Source: Schistosoma mansoni
Taxonomy: Eukaryota; Platyhelminthes; Trematoda; Strigeidida; Schistosomatidae
Length of the DNA stretch: 64,000 bases
Assembly (NCBI RefSeq): GCF_000237925.1
Contig: NC_031501.1
Location: forward strand, 5,214,166 to 5,278,165
Direction: 5' to 3'
The notes under the pieces were generated by a model. That model worked only from the letters and a program-made list of their open reading frames with translations. It was not told the origin of the DNA and did no database searches. This document shows positions 59,101 through 63,857 of the stretch, piece by piece. The translations under genes were made by a program, and so were the position numbers. The number at the start of each line of letters is the position of its first letter. Position 1 is the first letter of the stretch.

Positions 59101-62018
59101 ATTAAGTTGACTAGGAAGATATTTGAAATATCTGTATATTGCAGACTTGATGCCAATGAAAATACTCCGTAGAAACATTCCCCTATGTTTGTATTGATAG
59201 TGTTGCTCAGAACGGCAATAATATTTACGCATTGTAAGTATTCAGTTCATTTTTATAAATTAACTGAGAGAAAAACTAATTAAAGCTTGATAGTTTGTAC
59301 TTGAAAGCATTCACTTAATGTGTTACGCTTGCTACTTGATTAATGCGAAATACGGTATACAACTTCGTCACTCGAACGTATAGAAACCCCACAGTCGTAA
59401 ATTAGAAGACAGAAGAAAAATGGAGAAGTGGTTGTTGGTTAGGAATCGAAATGTACAGAAAATCATGGGTATTTATAGATATTAGCGTTTGTTATAACAT
59501 CATTATAATTTAGCCAATCCTCAAAGAGTCCATTCATGCTACTGTCCAATTGTAGCATGCCACGTTGATATTCTAGAAAGTTTCATCACGTTATGATTAG
59601 ATGGTAACTCTTCGACCTCTGGAGGCTCCGTCGTAGTTCTCGGAAGCCATCCGAACATAATAATGTTTAGTAAATTTTTTATTTGATAATCTCTCATTTT
59701 GTGAGTGATGAGAACTAGTTGACAGTAATCCTGATTTCGACTATTGTACTACTGTACTCTTGTTTATAATCCTTTCTTAGCTGGTTCTAAATGTTAAACT
59801 TTTGTTATAACTGGACAGATTGTTACAATAAAAGGAAGAAGAGAATATCGACTAGCACGCATGTACAACGAATATGACGACTATCACCCTGTTTGTCTTA
59901 TGTCACATTGAGTAGTAGGAATATTAGATTACACCAGACTTATCAATACGAAAGATTATTAGTCGGTAAAATGAAACTCGTTTTAAATACATTTTCAATC
60001 AAACCTAAAATTGCAATGTAAGAATATCTGGTTGTTCCAACAGTGAAATAAAATGTGATTCGGGAAATGTATTTGAATGGAATAGATTATGGAGAAAATG
60101 ATGTTCTACGCTATAGACCAATATACTCAATATTTACTATTAATTTGCCGGCTTTCTGTCAGTCGCTTATTTTTAAGATAATTCTAGAGATATGGACCTA
60201 TCCACTTTTGTAACCTTTAAATCTCTCAATGGTAATATTATAAGCTCACACTTTGAAATTTTGCATTATTCATCAATACAGTATGAAGATCGGACAGAAG
60301 TTGAAAGAAACTCATATTTTTTTTTTAACAAAGAGGCCACATCATCTGTAGCTAATTTCTACTACATACTGAAGTCAACTTCTAAATCATCCACTGAAAA
60401 GAAGGGAGGACTGGACCACTGCTTTATCTTAGCTTGTGATTCCATCTACAGTGCATATTAATCACAAAATTTCAACTCTAATCTTCCGATTCTCAGTCAC
60501 GTGAATAATGAAATGAAATCACTGTGTCAAAATTCATTCGTTAATACTTACGACTTCGATAGTCCTCATTTAATATAATTGGTGAATTAGTCAAACTCTT
60601 TACACGGTTAACACCACATGTTATGGCTTCTAATTTTCAACTTAAGGAAATCTTTCCCAGAGTTGATCTGATCAAAAAAGGTCTACATATATCATCCATG
60701 TATCATTATTTCAAGTAATTATTTAAGGAAGTGACTACTTTCTGTAAATAGTGAAGTGTAAATAGCTTTTTTCGGACATTAGTCAATAAAAGTAGGAAAC
60801 TAAACGGAAGAAAATTTCGTATGAATGTTTGTAAAATCCCTTTGTTCAAGAGTGCTATTGAGCAGACTCAGTTGGTAATTGTTTATTCTCAGATTTATTC
60901 TAAGATTATTTCACAGACCTTAACTAAACGATAAGCACCATCTGTTTCTGTGTAGACGAACAATCAGTGATCTAGTCGGATGATCCAATGTCTTGGATAA
61001 GTCGCTTATAGCTCTTTTTCAACATTCTACTATGCTAAAAACTTTAAAGTCTCGTGGTATGCAGTGACATCTGGCTGGAAATGTTATGGAGCATTACTAA
61101 TCGTGATATTTTCGAAAAGTAACAATACTGAGAAAGCTTCAAATTAATTTTTTTCCATTAAACTTTATGCTAAACTTACGTTTAAACCTTGATCCAAATA
61201 AACTTTTAGCAACAGCTGTACTTCCGAATTCTCTGAATCGTTGAATTACTGTTTCGTAAAACCAATTACATGTCATTGCACGATAGTTTCTGAATACGAT
61301 AAAAGTAGAAATTATTCACTTATGTAAAGTCAGTAGAAAAACCATATTGAACACTGAAGATAAATTGGGTTAGTAACTGTTTTTAGTCCCTGTAAGTTAA
61401 ATAGTGGATTAGGTTACTTAGATCCGAGTTAAAGGAGGATAATACAGAATTAATAAAAATTAGTAATGATTAATAAACATTGAAATAATTTTGTTATCGA
61501 TGCAATGATGGTATAATTTCCAGCTGATCCATCGGTGTAAGTATAAACAAATAACTTAAGTTTATTCACTTTTGTTATCTCCTTCCTCAATGGATAATAT
61601 CTAACAAGAATGACGTTTACAGAGAGCGAGAATAGAATTTGTATATTTTGTGAGAATGATGTCAACTTGATTGGCAATAAGTTATGATGTTCGTCAGCTA
61701 TTGCTAGTTGGTAACTAGCCAATCACTTTATTCTTTGAATTATGACCACATTTCCACTGACTAATGTTTGATACTTAGATTGATAAATTAGTAAATGCAG
61801 TTTAAACTTTATTCACTTATCAATGAGCGAAATAATAATTTTCCAACCAGTGACAAAAAAAAACTAAATTCATTTAAATACCTGAAAGCACCTCTTAGAA
61901 TGTTTGTTTAATGCTTATTACCAACTTGTTTCTAGATTATAGGTAATGGATACTTATAACTGAGCTTGTTACCTACCTATTGATTGAAACAATTTGACCC
62001 AGTTGTTCACTTTACCAA
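19679..62018 (-). CDS. Host gene: two-Ig-domain protein with helical N-part, at least 19 exons, 5' incomplete
   Basis: Nineteen minus-strand exons (18 firm, the first tentative) join in one frame of 823 codons plus TGA. They were found by reading acceptor (AG) and donor (GT, mostly GTAAGT) sites and checking that each exon's end phase matches the next exon's start phase; every junction agrees. Numbering from the first complete codon, residues 1-265 are mostly helical and charged, with a coiled-coil-like stretch near 113-150; residues about 303-462 and 478-602 are Ig-like; residues 604-823 are a polar tail. No signal peptide or membrane segment is visible, which fits an intracellular protein, but the N-terminus is missing. 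Muscle Ig proteins (titin, obscurin, palladin, nexilin types) are possible relatives; I cannot assign one. Introns run from about 0.5 to 5.9 kb and hold most of the window's LINEs. Confidence 0.85.
19958..20605. other. Intron between exons 18 and 19
   Basis: AT-rich intron whose only notable content is the (ATC)n microsatellite at about 20,085-20,194. Confidence 0.7.
20085..20194. repeat. (ATC)n microsatellite
   Basis: About 110 bases of CAT/ATC trinucleotide repeats, interrupted early by ATT variants and pure for roughly the last 70 bases. Likely length-polymorphic. Confidence 0.95.
20606..20695 (-). CDS. Ig gene exon 18
   Basis: 90 bp, acceptor TTTGACAG, donor GTAAGT, phase 0 on both sides. 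It encodes [20 protein letters not shown] and [10 protein letters not shown]. Symmetric. Confidence 0.8.
21380..21560 (-). repeat. Worn family A repeat, antisense (A5)
   Basis: GATCAGCTGAATGTACCTGC, ATTATCCATTTAGCTACTGA and CTTGTGCAACGGG keep the family order. The hammerhead has decayed. Confidence 0.75.
24390..24600 (+). repeat. Worn family B repeat, sense (B14)
   Basis: tRNA-like head GGCCTCAATGATCTAGAGGT with box B-like GGTTCAATTCC, hammerhead remnant AAGGAGTCTCATACTAGTAC with CGAAAC kept, then a worn tail ending CTCCACAGCTCC. Confidence 0.75.
24806..24833 (-). CDS. Ig gene exon 17, 28-bp micro-exon
   Basis: 28 bp, acceptor TTTGACAG, donor GTAAGT, phase 2 in and phase 0 out. It completes an Asn codon and encodes MKNATAIKQ. 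Confidence 0.7.
24925..25080. repeat. Family B hammerhead repeat, fold-back (B15)
   Basis: Antisense to about 25,048 (ending GTGCATCCACGA), then a sense tail GACTCATGATCTCAACTGC. The loop of the fold-back excludes the tRNA-like head entirely. Confidence 0.85.
24993..25038 (-). ncRNA. Hammerhead ribozyme in B15
   Basis: CTGAGGAG, stem II GTCCC-ACAAT-AGGAC, GAAA and GTC intact; stem III reads CGACCGTC with one weakened pair; stem I CACTG/CAGTG. Confidence 0.8.
25405..25690 (+). repeat. Family B hammerhead repeat, sense, full length (B16)
   Basis: Complete in order: arm CTCACTGAAGACAATGGTGG, GGTTGAAGTTAGACATCACC, tRNA-like head (GGCTCAGTGGTCTAGAG; box B-like GGGTTTAAATCCC), hammerhead, and the CTTCAATTGATC tail. 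A clean full-length copy. Confidence 0.95.
25580..25625 (+). ncRNA. Hammerhead ribozyme in B16
   Basis: Identical to the family consensus: GCACTG/CAGTGC stem I, CTGAGGAG, GTCCC-ACAAT-AGGAC, GAAA, CGGCCGTC. Predicted to self-cleave after GTC. Confidence 0.92.
25990..26240 (+). repeat. Dispersed repeat S, copy 1
   Basis: Shares with 59,310-59,560 the ordered motifs CACTCGAACG, GTCG then AAA, AGACAGAAGA, GTATTTATAG and a CAATCC motif. A TATA-like TATTTATAG suggests a promoter or LTR-like function, but the class is unknown. Treated as an old fragment. Confidence 0.5.
26590..26645 (-). CDS. Ig gene exon 16, 56-bp micro-exon
   Basis: 56 bp, acceptor AAATTAG, donor GTAAGT, phase 0 in and phase 2 out, encoding [18 protein letters not shown]. 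It pairs with the next 28-bp exon in the same way as exons 14 and 15, and the S-x-I-x-I-L pattern weakly resembles exon 14. Confidence 0.7.
27195..29376 (+). mobile_element. LINE (RTE-like) copy 1, broken
   Basis: From 27,259 a run reads [20 protein letters not shown] and, later, [20 protein letters not shown], an AP-endonuclease domain of non-LTR elements. Next comes [20 protein letters not shown] followed by [11 protein letters not shown], a reverse-transcriptase entry motif (28,233-28,451). Then LLSIPGK jumps directly to [16 protein letters not shown] at about 28,560-28,620: some 100 or more residues of the RT fingers and palm are missing. The YADD-type box reads FPGD. The C-terminal region follows to 29,376. 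Several stops and frameshifts; not functional. Antisense to the host gene, in the intron between exons 15 and 16. Confidence 0.88.
29377..29840. other. Intron remainder between LINE copy 1 and exon 15
   Basis: AT-rich, nothing recognised. Confidence 0.5.
29841..29868 (-). CDS. Ig gene exon 15, 28-bp micro-exon
   Basis: 28 bp, acceptor TTTATAG, donor GTAAGT, phase 2 in and phase 0 out. It completes a Gly codon and encodes ISELKRFEP. Both splice sites and both phases fit, which supports it despite its size. Confidence 0.7.
29869..31381. other. Intron between exons 14 and 15
   Basis: 1.5 kb of AT-rich sequence; I see no gene, repeat family or RNA in it. Confidence 0.6.
31382..31449 (-). CDS. 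Ig gene exon 14, 68-bp micro-exon
   Basis: 68 bp, acceptor TTTTCCAG, donor GTATGA, phase 0 in and phase 2 out. It encodes [20 protein letters not shown] and YD. With the next 28-bp exon it forms a 96-bp, frame-keeping pair. Confidence 0.75.
31450..34477. other. Intron between exons 13 and 14
   Basis: 3.0 kb. Short plus-strand open stretches exist (32,279-32,563, 32,932-33,183 and 33,236-33,553) but show no motif; they could be old retroelement remnants. Nothing firm. Confidence 0.5.
34478..34593 (-). CDS. Ig gene exon 13, tail
   Basis: 116 bp, acceptor ATTTAG, donor GTAAGC, phase 1 in and phase 0 out. It encodes [20 protein letters not shown] and a further polar stretch ending TSQSAHN. No domain; looks disordered. 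Confidence 0.8.
34835..35075. repeat. Family B hammerhead repeat, fold-back (B17)
   Basis: Antisense 34,835-34,980 (tail, hammerhead at 34,890-34,935, tRNA-like head to CCTATCAGTCTC) joined to sense from CTGAGGAGTCCCACAATAGG (34,986) to the end. The sense hammerhead lacks its 5' stem I strand and has GATGAAAC. Confidence 0.9.
35565..35984 (-). CDS. Ig gene exon 12, Ig domain 2
   Basis: 420 bp, acceptor AAATTCAG, donor GTAAAC, phase 1 on both sides. Opens with a Ser/Pro-rich linker. The Ig domain reads [20 protein letters not shown] for strands B-C and [20 protein letters not shown] for strands F-G, with both canonical cysteines and the D-x-A-x-Y-x-C-x-A-x-N motif. The strand C Trp appears to be replaced by an aliphatic or aromatic residue. 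About 125 residues with a Ser/Asn insertion in the middle. This exon is the firmest evidence that the gene encodes an Ig-superfamily protein. Confidence 0.95.
36171..36320 (-). repeat. Family B repeat, antisense, hammerhead partly deleted (B18)
   Basis: From AGTTGAAAGCATGAGTCAAT to GAGCACTTAACCGACAG. GGAAGCACTTGGACTTCTCAGC shows that about 30 bases of the hammerhead were lost (quoted region 36,219-36,240). Confidence 0.85.
36321..37825. other. Intron sequence between exons 11 and 12
   Basis: AT-rich; nothing recognised. Confidence 0.5.
37828..37920 (+). repeat. Family B 3' fragment, sense (B19)
   Basis: Starts inside the hammerhead (AGGAGTCCCATAATAG) and runs to the tail. It ends about 20 bp from the splice donor of exon 11. 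Confidence 0.85.
37940..38353 (-). CDS. Ig gene exon 11, body of Ig domain 1
   Basis: 414 bp, acceptor TTTTTAG, donor GTAAGT, phase 1 on both sides. It begins [17 protein letters not shown], matching Ig strand C with its invariant Trp, and ends with [18 protein letters not shown], matching the D-x-G-x-Y motif of strands E-F. The position two after the Tyr, normally Cys, is Ala. A long Asn/Gln-rich insertion lies between strands C and E, making the domain much longer than the usual 90-100 residues. A hammerhead repeat ends about 20 bp beyond the donor. Confidence 0.9.
38628..38942 (-). repeat. Dispersed repeat R, copy 3
   Basis: Reverse complement of copy 2 with moderate divergence; start and end of the match correspond in both copies, which suggests real element ends. 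Confidence 0.7.
38946..39995. other. Intron sequence between exons 10 and 11
   Basis: AT-rich; nothing recognised. Confidence 0.5.
40000..40395. repeat. Worn family A head plus worn family B fold-back (A9, B20)
   Basis: 40,006-40,110 resembles the family A head and linker (GTGGTTCAGTGGATAATACC, AAACTCTGAGATACAAGT). 40,128-40,190 is an antisense family B 3' end; 40,275-40,395 is a sense family B 3' half with a decayed hammerhead. Confidence 0.6.
40918..41098 (-). CDS. Ig gene exon 10, start of Ig domain 1
   Basis: 181 bp, acceptor TCAATTTAG, donor GTTAGT, phase 0 in and phase 1 out. It encodes a Ser/Asn-rich linker and then [20 protein letters not shown], which has the beta-strand layout of an I-set A'-B region. 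The canonical B-strand cysteine is not seen; a Tyr lies about where it is expected. Confidence 0.85.
41209..41375. repeat. Family B repeat, short fold-back (B21)
   Basis: Antisense tail to TCGATTGAAGCT (41,270), then sense CGTGAGGCGGGATTGTGGAT, through a hammerhead that has lost its 3' half (ACAACAGGACTTCCAGG), to the tail. Confidence 0.85.
42272..42301 (-). CDS. Ig gene exon 9, 30-bp micro-exon
   Basis: Thirty bases, phase 0 on both sides, acceptor TTTTCAG, donor GTGAGT, encoding [10 protein letters not shown]. It could be skipped without shifting the frame. Confidence 0.75.
42720..43690 (-). mobile_element. LINE (RTE-like) copy 2, 5'-truncated
   Basis: Minus strand. The 5' end of the copy encodes [20 protein letters not shown] (about 43,560-43,600), an RT motif, then [20 protein letters not shown], with the YADD-type box changed to FAGD, and [22 protein letters not shown]-terminal stretch [20 protein letters not shown] follows near 42,890-42,945. 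Same family as copy 1, and this copy keeps RT sequence that copy 1 lost. Frameshifted; same strand as the host gene. Confidence 0.85.
43835..43942 (-). CDS. Ig gene exon 8
   Basis: 108 bp, phase 0 at both ends, acceptor TTGGATAG, donor GTATTT (weak). It encodes 36 residues, [20 protein letters not shown] and [16 protein letters not shown], acidic then helical. Symmetric exon. Confidence 0.75.
43943..44935. other. Intron between exons 7 and 8
   Basis: About 1 kb, with a short (AAT)n run at about 43,964-43,986. Nothing else seen. Confidence 0.6.
44936..45036 (-). CDS. Ig gene exon 7
   Basis: 101 bp, acceptor TTTACTAG, donor GTATGT. It enters in phase 1 and leaves in phase 0. It encodes [20 protein letters not shown] and [14 protein letters not shown] second AG two bases downstream could also serve as acceptor, but only the first keeps the frame with exon 6. 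Confidence 0.8.
45037..48611. other. Intron between exons 6 and 7
   Basis: 3.6 kb of AT-rich sequence with no recognisable coding, repeat or RNA feature; the longest featureless stretch in the window. Confidence 0.6.
48612..48695 (-). CDS. Ig gene exon 6
   Basis: 84 bp, acceptor TTCTTAAG, donor GTAAGT, phase 1 on both sides. It encodes [20 protein letters not shown] and ILYVTTE, basic then hydrophobic. The codon split with exon 5 gives His. Confidence 0.8.
49690..49810 (+). repeat. Dispersed repeat Q, copy 2
   Basis: See copy 1 at 851. It lies just upstream of LINE copy 3 and lacks the 50-bp minisatellite. Confidence 0.45.
49925..50435 (+). mobile_element. LINE (RTE-like) copy 3, 3' end only
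   Basis: Encodes [40 protein letters not shown], then in another frame [20 protein letters not shown] and [20 protein letters not shown]. This is the C-terminal region of the same family as copies 1 and 2, with at least one frameshift and a stop. Its first bases match copy 1 at about 28,885. Confidence 0.88.
50628..50835. repeat. Family A hammerhead repeat, fold-back (A6)
   Basis: Antisense from AAAGATGGATAGTGGATAGC through hammerhead and linker to about 50,770, then sense GAGAGACTGATCAATTGCAG and CATCAATGGGAAGACTCAAA. The tRNA-like head is mostly missing. Confidence 0.88.
50661..50708 (-). ncRNA. Hammerhead ribozyme in A6
   Basis: CAGCTGACGAA, stem II TCCC-AAA-TGGGA, CGAAAC, CGCGTC. Core kept; the stem III strand reads CTCGCG, which alters pairing. 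Confidence 0.6.
50895..51000. repeat. (ATT)n/(ATTACT)n microsatellite
   Basis: About 100 bases of interrupted TTA repeats. Confidence 0.85.
51001..53070. other. Intron sequence between exons 5 and 6
   Basis: AT-rich, with a (GA)n run at 51,272-51,287; nothing else recognised. Confidence 0.5.
53077..53171. repeat. Family B repeat, short fold-back, left of Penelope-like element (B22)
   Basis: Antisense to GGAAGCCCTGGAC (53,135), then sense GTAGGACGAAACGGCCATCC up to the gap. Confidence 0.85.
53172..53371. other. Assembly gap (200 N)
   Basis: Exactly 200 N, between a family B fold-back and the inverted end of the Penelope-like element. Confidence 0.98.
53372..54403 (+). mobile_element. Penelope-like element, 5'-truncated, with inverted copy of its own 3' end
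   Basis: The body (53,546-54,403) encodes the RT thumb region and a GIY-YIG nuclease. The first 170 bases (53,381-53,545) are the reverse complement of about 54,258-54,395, including GATTGCCAATGCCTCAGCAG and CGTTTCTGCACGCAAAGTTC, so the element is bounded by long inverted repeats. The left copy has about 20 extra bases (near 53,445-53,465). Penelope-like elements are known for such partly inverted, partly tandem terminal structures. The RT palm is absent. The schistosome Penelope-like family Cercyon is the likely relative (from memory, not tested). Confidence 0.85.
53555..54427 (+). CDS. Penelope-like protein fragment: RT thumb and GIY-YIG endonuclease
   Basis: An uninterrupted 290-codon frame. 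Residues 14-45 ([20 protein letters not shown]) match the conserved Penelope-like motif after the RT palm. Residues 155-182 ([15 protein letters not shown], then [11 protein letters not shown]) form the GIY-YIG core, with YIG at 167-169, a Cys-x-Cys at 161-163 and His/Cys residues near 202-208 that resemble the zinc-binding set typical of these nucleases. Glu in [13 protein letters not shown] (238-250) may be the metal ligand. The last 30 residues come from the poly-T-rich 3' end and the flanking family B repeat and are not part of the original protein. The start Met is only the first in frame. Nuclease-only expression would be inert for retrotransposition. Confidence 0.85.
   Translation: MKRLPDGYLQRSMYRKPTWNGQYTNFHSWVPLSRERNLIHSLSSRIKRICSSDTINEELLHLRQTLIKNGYPPRFVDSNLTSRRQQELTLTVQKKTLFMNMEFKGDTAAEILNKRISKTLNKTFYTAKLRIVFSSRPTIRGCVKDKLSLWATSMCIYKFTCSCGARYIGRIKRSLSKRISEHYPAWLLKGECKKITSSIQEHLINCGHIAPKDTSFKIIYRVKGTGSKRGRINILCTAEALAIHEFKPELCVQKRFVQPLTSLGTFVCFCFFSVLLSDYYRFFGLALIDA
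54404..54480 (+). repeat. Family B tail, right of Penelope-like element
   Basis: GGTCTAGCTTTAATTGATGC, ATGATCTCAACTATTG, CCATGAACCCCTTCTGATA: the family B 3' end. Together with 53,077-53,171 it means the Penelope-like element lies inside, or shares ends with, a family B repeat. Confidence 0.85.
54553..54708 (-). CDS. Ig gene exon 5, coiled-coil-like
   Basis: 156 bp, acceptor CATTTTAG, donor GTAAGT, phase 1 on both sides. Its 51 residues include [20 protein letters not shown], a heptad-like run of Leu/Ile with Lys and Glu between, the clearest coiled-coil candidate in the protein. A (ATT)n microsatellite lies just downstream of the donor. Confidence 0.85.
55395..55570. repeat. Worn family A repeat, fold-back (A7)
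   Basis: Antisense linker and hammerhead remnant (GAGTTTCGTCTTATTCGGGA, CTCATCAGTCTGAGACTCGA) to about 55,535, then sense GGATTCCACTGCTAGCCACC. Confidence 0.8.
55974..56054 (-). CDS. Ig gene exon 4
   Basis: 81 bp, acceptor TATTTTAG, donor GTATGT, phase 1 on both sides. It encodes [20 protein letters not shown] and RNSIES: an acidic helix followed by a Ser/Lys turn that could be a phosphorylation site (inference). Confidence 0.8.
56225..57480 (+). mobile_element. LINE copy 4, different family, 5'-truncated
   Basis: Begins in the RT palm ([20 protein letters not shown]), keeps [20 protein letters not shown] with an intact YADD box, then [20 protein letters not shown] and [13 protein letters not shown] C-terminal motifs ([20 protein letters not shown]). 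A 3' untranslated part ends GTAGTTGACTGACTGA, a short tandem tail. One or two in-frame stops. It differs clearly in sequence from copies 1-3. In the intron between exons 3 and 4, antisense to the host gene. Confidence 0.88.
57715..57840 (+). repeat. Very worn family B trace
   Basis: GAGAGGCCTAAAGGTTCTGG and TTTTCTAGTTTTCACTGGTT keep the relative order only. Tentative. Confidence 0.3.
57845..58575. other. Intron sequence between exons 3 and 4
   Basis: AT-rich; nothing recognised. Confidence 0.5.
58580..58797 (-). repeat. Family B hammerhead repeat, antisense (B23)
   Basis: From ATCAGAAGGGATTTTGTGGA through hammerhead and tRNA-like head to CCACTGAGC. Head-to-head with B24, separated by only a few bases. 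Confidence 0.92.
58668..58713 (-). ncRNA. Hammerhead ribozyme in B23
   Basis: CTGAGGAG, GTCCC-ACAAT-AGGAC, GAAA intact. Stem III reads CGGCAGTC and stem I GCACTG/TAGTGC, each one pair weaker. Confidence 0.75.
58805..59095 (+). repeat. Family B hammerhead repeat, sense, full length (B24)
   Basis: Arm CTCACTGAAGACAATTGGTG, GGATTGGTTGAAGTTAAACA, tRNA-like head (CAGCTCAGTGGTCTGTCGGT; box B-like GGTTCGAATCCC), hammerhead, and the GGTCTAGCTTCAATTGACTC tail. Confidence 0.95.
59000..59045 (+). ncRNA. Hammerhead ribozyme in B24
   Basis: Matches the consensus found in B16 base for base in the core and all three stems. Predicted active. Confidence 0.92.
59310..59560 (+). repeat. Dispersed repeat S, copy 2
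   Basis: See copy 1 at 25,990. The possible continuation to about 59,660 (CTCTTCGACCTCTGGAGGCT) has no match in copy 1. Confidence 0.5.
59665..60551. other. Intron sequence before exon 3
   Basis: AT-rich. A plus-strand open stretch at 60,192-60,461 shows no motif. Nothing recognised. Confidence 0.5.
60552..60629 (-). CDS. Ig gene exon 3
   Basis: 78 bp, acceptor AAATTAG, donor GTAAGT, phase 1 on both sides. It encodes [20 protein letters not shown] and then EDYRS. Symmetric, so skipping would keep the frame. Confidence 0.75.
61180..61289 (-). CDS. Ig gene exon 2
   Basis: 110 bp between a pyrimidine-rich acceptor ending TATTCAG and the donor GTAAGT. It encodes 36 residues starting [20 protein letters not shown], an amphipathic helical stretch. 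It starts with one base of a split codon and ends in phase 1, matching exon 3. No domain recognised. Confidence 0.7.
61973..62018 (-). CDS. Ig gene exon 1 of those seen (tentative)
   Basis: Forty-six bases giving [14 protein letters not shown], entered with two bases of a split codon and left with AG, which with the next exon's A makes Arg. The acceptor CTGTCAG is good; the donor GTAACA is weak. The frame fits and the aromatic, helical character continues into the next exon, but short exons like this can arise by chance. Confidence 0.4.
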
Positions 62019-63855
62019 CTGACAGTGGGAGTTAATTTCAAGCCCAATGATCGCTCATATGATCATATTATTGAGAATGCTTTTCATCAAGCACAGAAAG
62101 AAAGGAATAATTTTCAACTCTCAAAAATATGTGATGTGATTATTTAATTACCATAGATTTCCAGGTTCTAATCAAGTATATTATTTACAGAGTTAATGAA
62201 AATTCAAAGAAGGTATGCTGATATATTGATTGTCTAGAAGGAACAGGAATATCGTTATAGGAGGTAGTTGTTGTTCGTCGTCTAAAACTCAGATACACAG
62301 TTCTTAACCATAATCCCACTAATATGTGTTACACAACAAATTTAAATGAAAATGTATGATTCTGAATTATTGTCTTTATGAACGTGTTGCTCCTTTGGTG
62401 CATTTTTATATACCTGACTATAAATGTGCCTTCTCAGCATACATGAAGAAGACATTTCCTACCAAATTAAAACAAAAAACATTTTAATAGTTGAACCTCG
62501 TCAACCTGACAATGAATAGATTACATTTAGTGTGTCTATGTGAGTGACTAAACAGGGTTCGAAGTTTTTATGGACATAAGCTCATGAAATCGCTGTTGGA
62601 ATCCCTTGGTAACTACATAAATTTGGTTATGAAACCGGTTAGAACGAGAGAGAAATTGTCAGTTAAAGAATTCGAGAACTTTAACTATTGGACTGTAAAC
62701 ATTTTAAAAATATGTGAAATAATTACTCATTTTTAAAAACAGTTTAATTAAAAACGAAAGAATTCAAGTTGGTTCACGAAAACTACTTCCTTCCAACGTT
62801 ATATAACAGGCACATTTTAGTGCATATTCCAAGGTCACATTGTAACCATTTGAATAAGGCTCCAAAGATTAATAAACACTAAAAAACCGTTGTTCAGTAT
62901 TGATCAGTGTCTTGTTAATTGCTAACTGAATTCTCTCGGTCCAGTTCCAAGGTGACCACTAATCTAAGCGACTTAATATCGAGTGCAATATTGAGATGCT
63001 GAATGATTAAAGGTTCTTGCTTATGTAGTATACTTAATACATTTTTAAAAAATTTTCAAATTCCATTCTAACTGTCCTTTCTCTCTATTCTTTGCCCTGT
63101 AATGGTGATGATAGTAAACATATATGTTAGTCCAGTGGATTGAAATTGATCATGGGTCGGGAATCAGTTTGGTAGTCAATCACCTTTGACATACTCATAA
63201 GCCTTGTGCAAATCAAAGTCCAAAATACGGTTGCACGTAAGGAGTTCCATCAAACAATTACCGGTATAAAACAAATGATAAATTATATAAGATAGTTTGT
63301 AACTTTTCGAATTAGGTATTCAGTTAGATTAATCAACTATGTGATTGATTTTTTATGTTTCAGAGTTGAATTAATCATTATTGAAAAGCTATTATGCTGA
63401 TATCATCGTTAAAACAGAAGTTCTTTGTTATCTCCAGCTATTATTTGTTTGTCCAAAGAACAGTTACTCAAGGAGAGTAAAATTATTTAATTTAGATAGT
63501 AAGCTTAAGTTTTTCAAAGCCTGTTTTACAAATATTCTTTGTTGACTAACTAAATTTTTCAAGAAACTGAAAAGATCTAGACATTTCTTAAGTTATACAT
63601 AAGTTTTCATTGATTAAAACTTTAATACGATTAATGGAACGTATTTGGCTGATGTATTTATATGTGACTCCAGTTGAGAACATCATAATCAAGGAAGAAC
63701 TAACATTGTCAATTATAAAACATACTGGATGATATTATAGTAGTTACATACAACTGATCTTTATATGACACTAATTGTATCTTATTGAGCATCATAAAAC
63801 TGACTATAAAAGAGGAGAATAGTTTTTTAAACTGGAATAAATAGACTATAAAATT
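62019..63855. other. Upstream intron or flank of the Ig gene
   Basis: No further exon with a compatible phase-1 end was recognised. A minus-strand stretch at 63,170-63,250 faintly resembles a reverse-transcriptase motif but is too short to call. Confidence 0.5.
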
Positions 63856-63857
63856 GT

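Noticed and set aside
62405-62455. A further upstream exon of the Ig gene (minus strand, acceptor TTGGTAG, donor GTATAT)
   Set aside because: The frame needed to join the next exon contains stops; only an incompatible phase is open.
63116-63260. Possible reverse-transcriptase fragment on the minus strand (FDLHKAYEYVKG)
   Set aside because: A single short motif, with a stop right after it and no neighbouring RT motifs.
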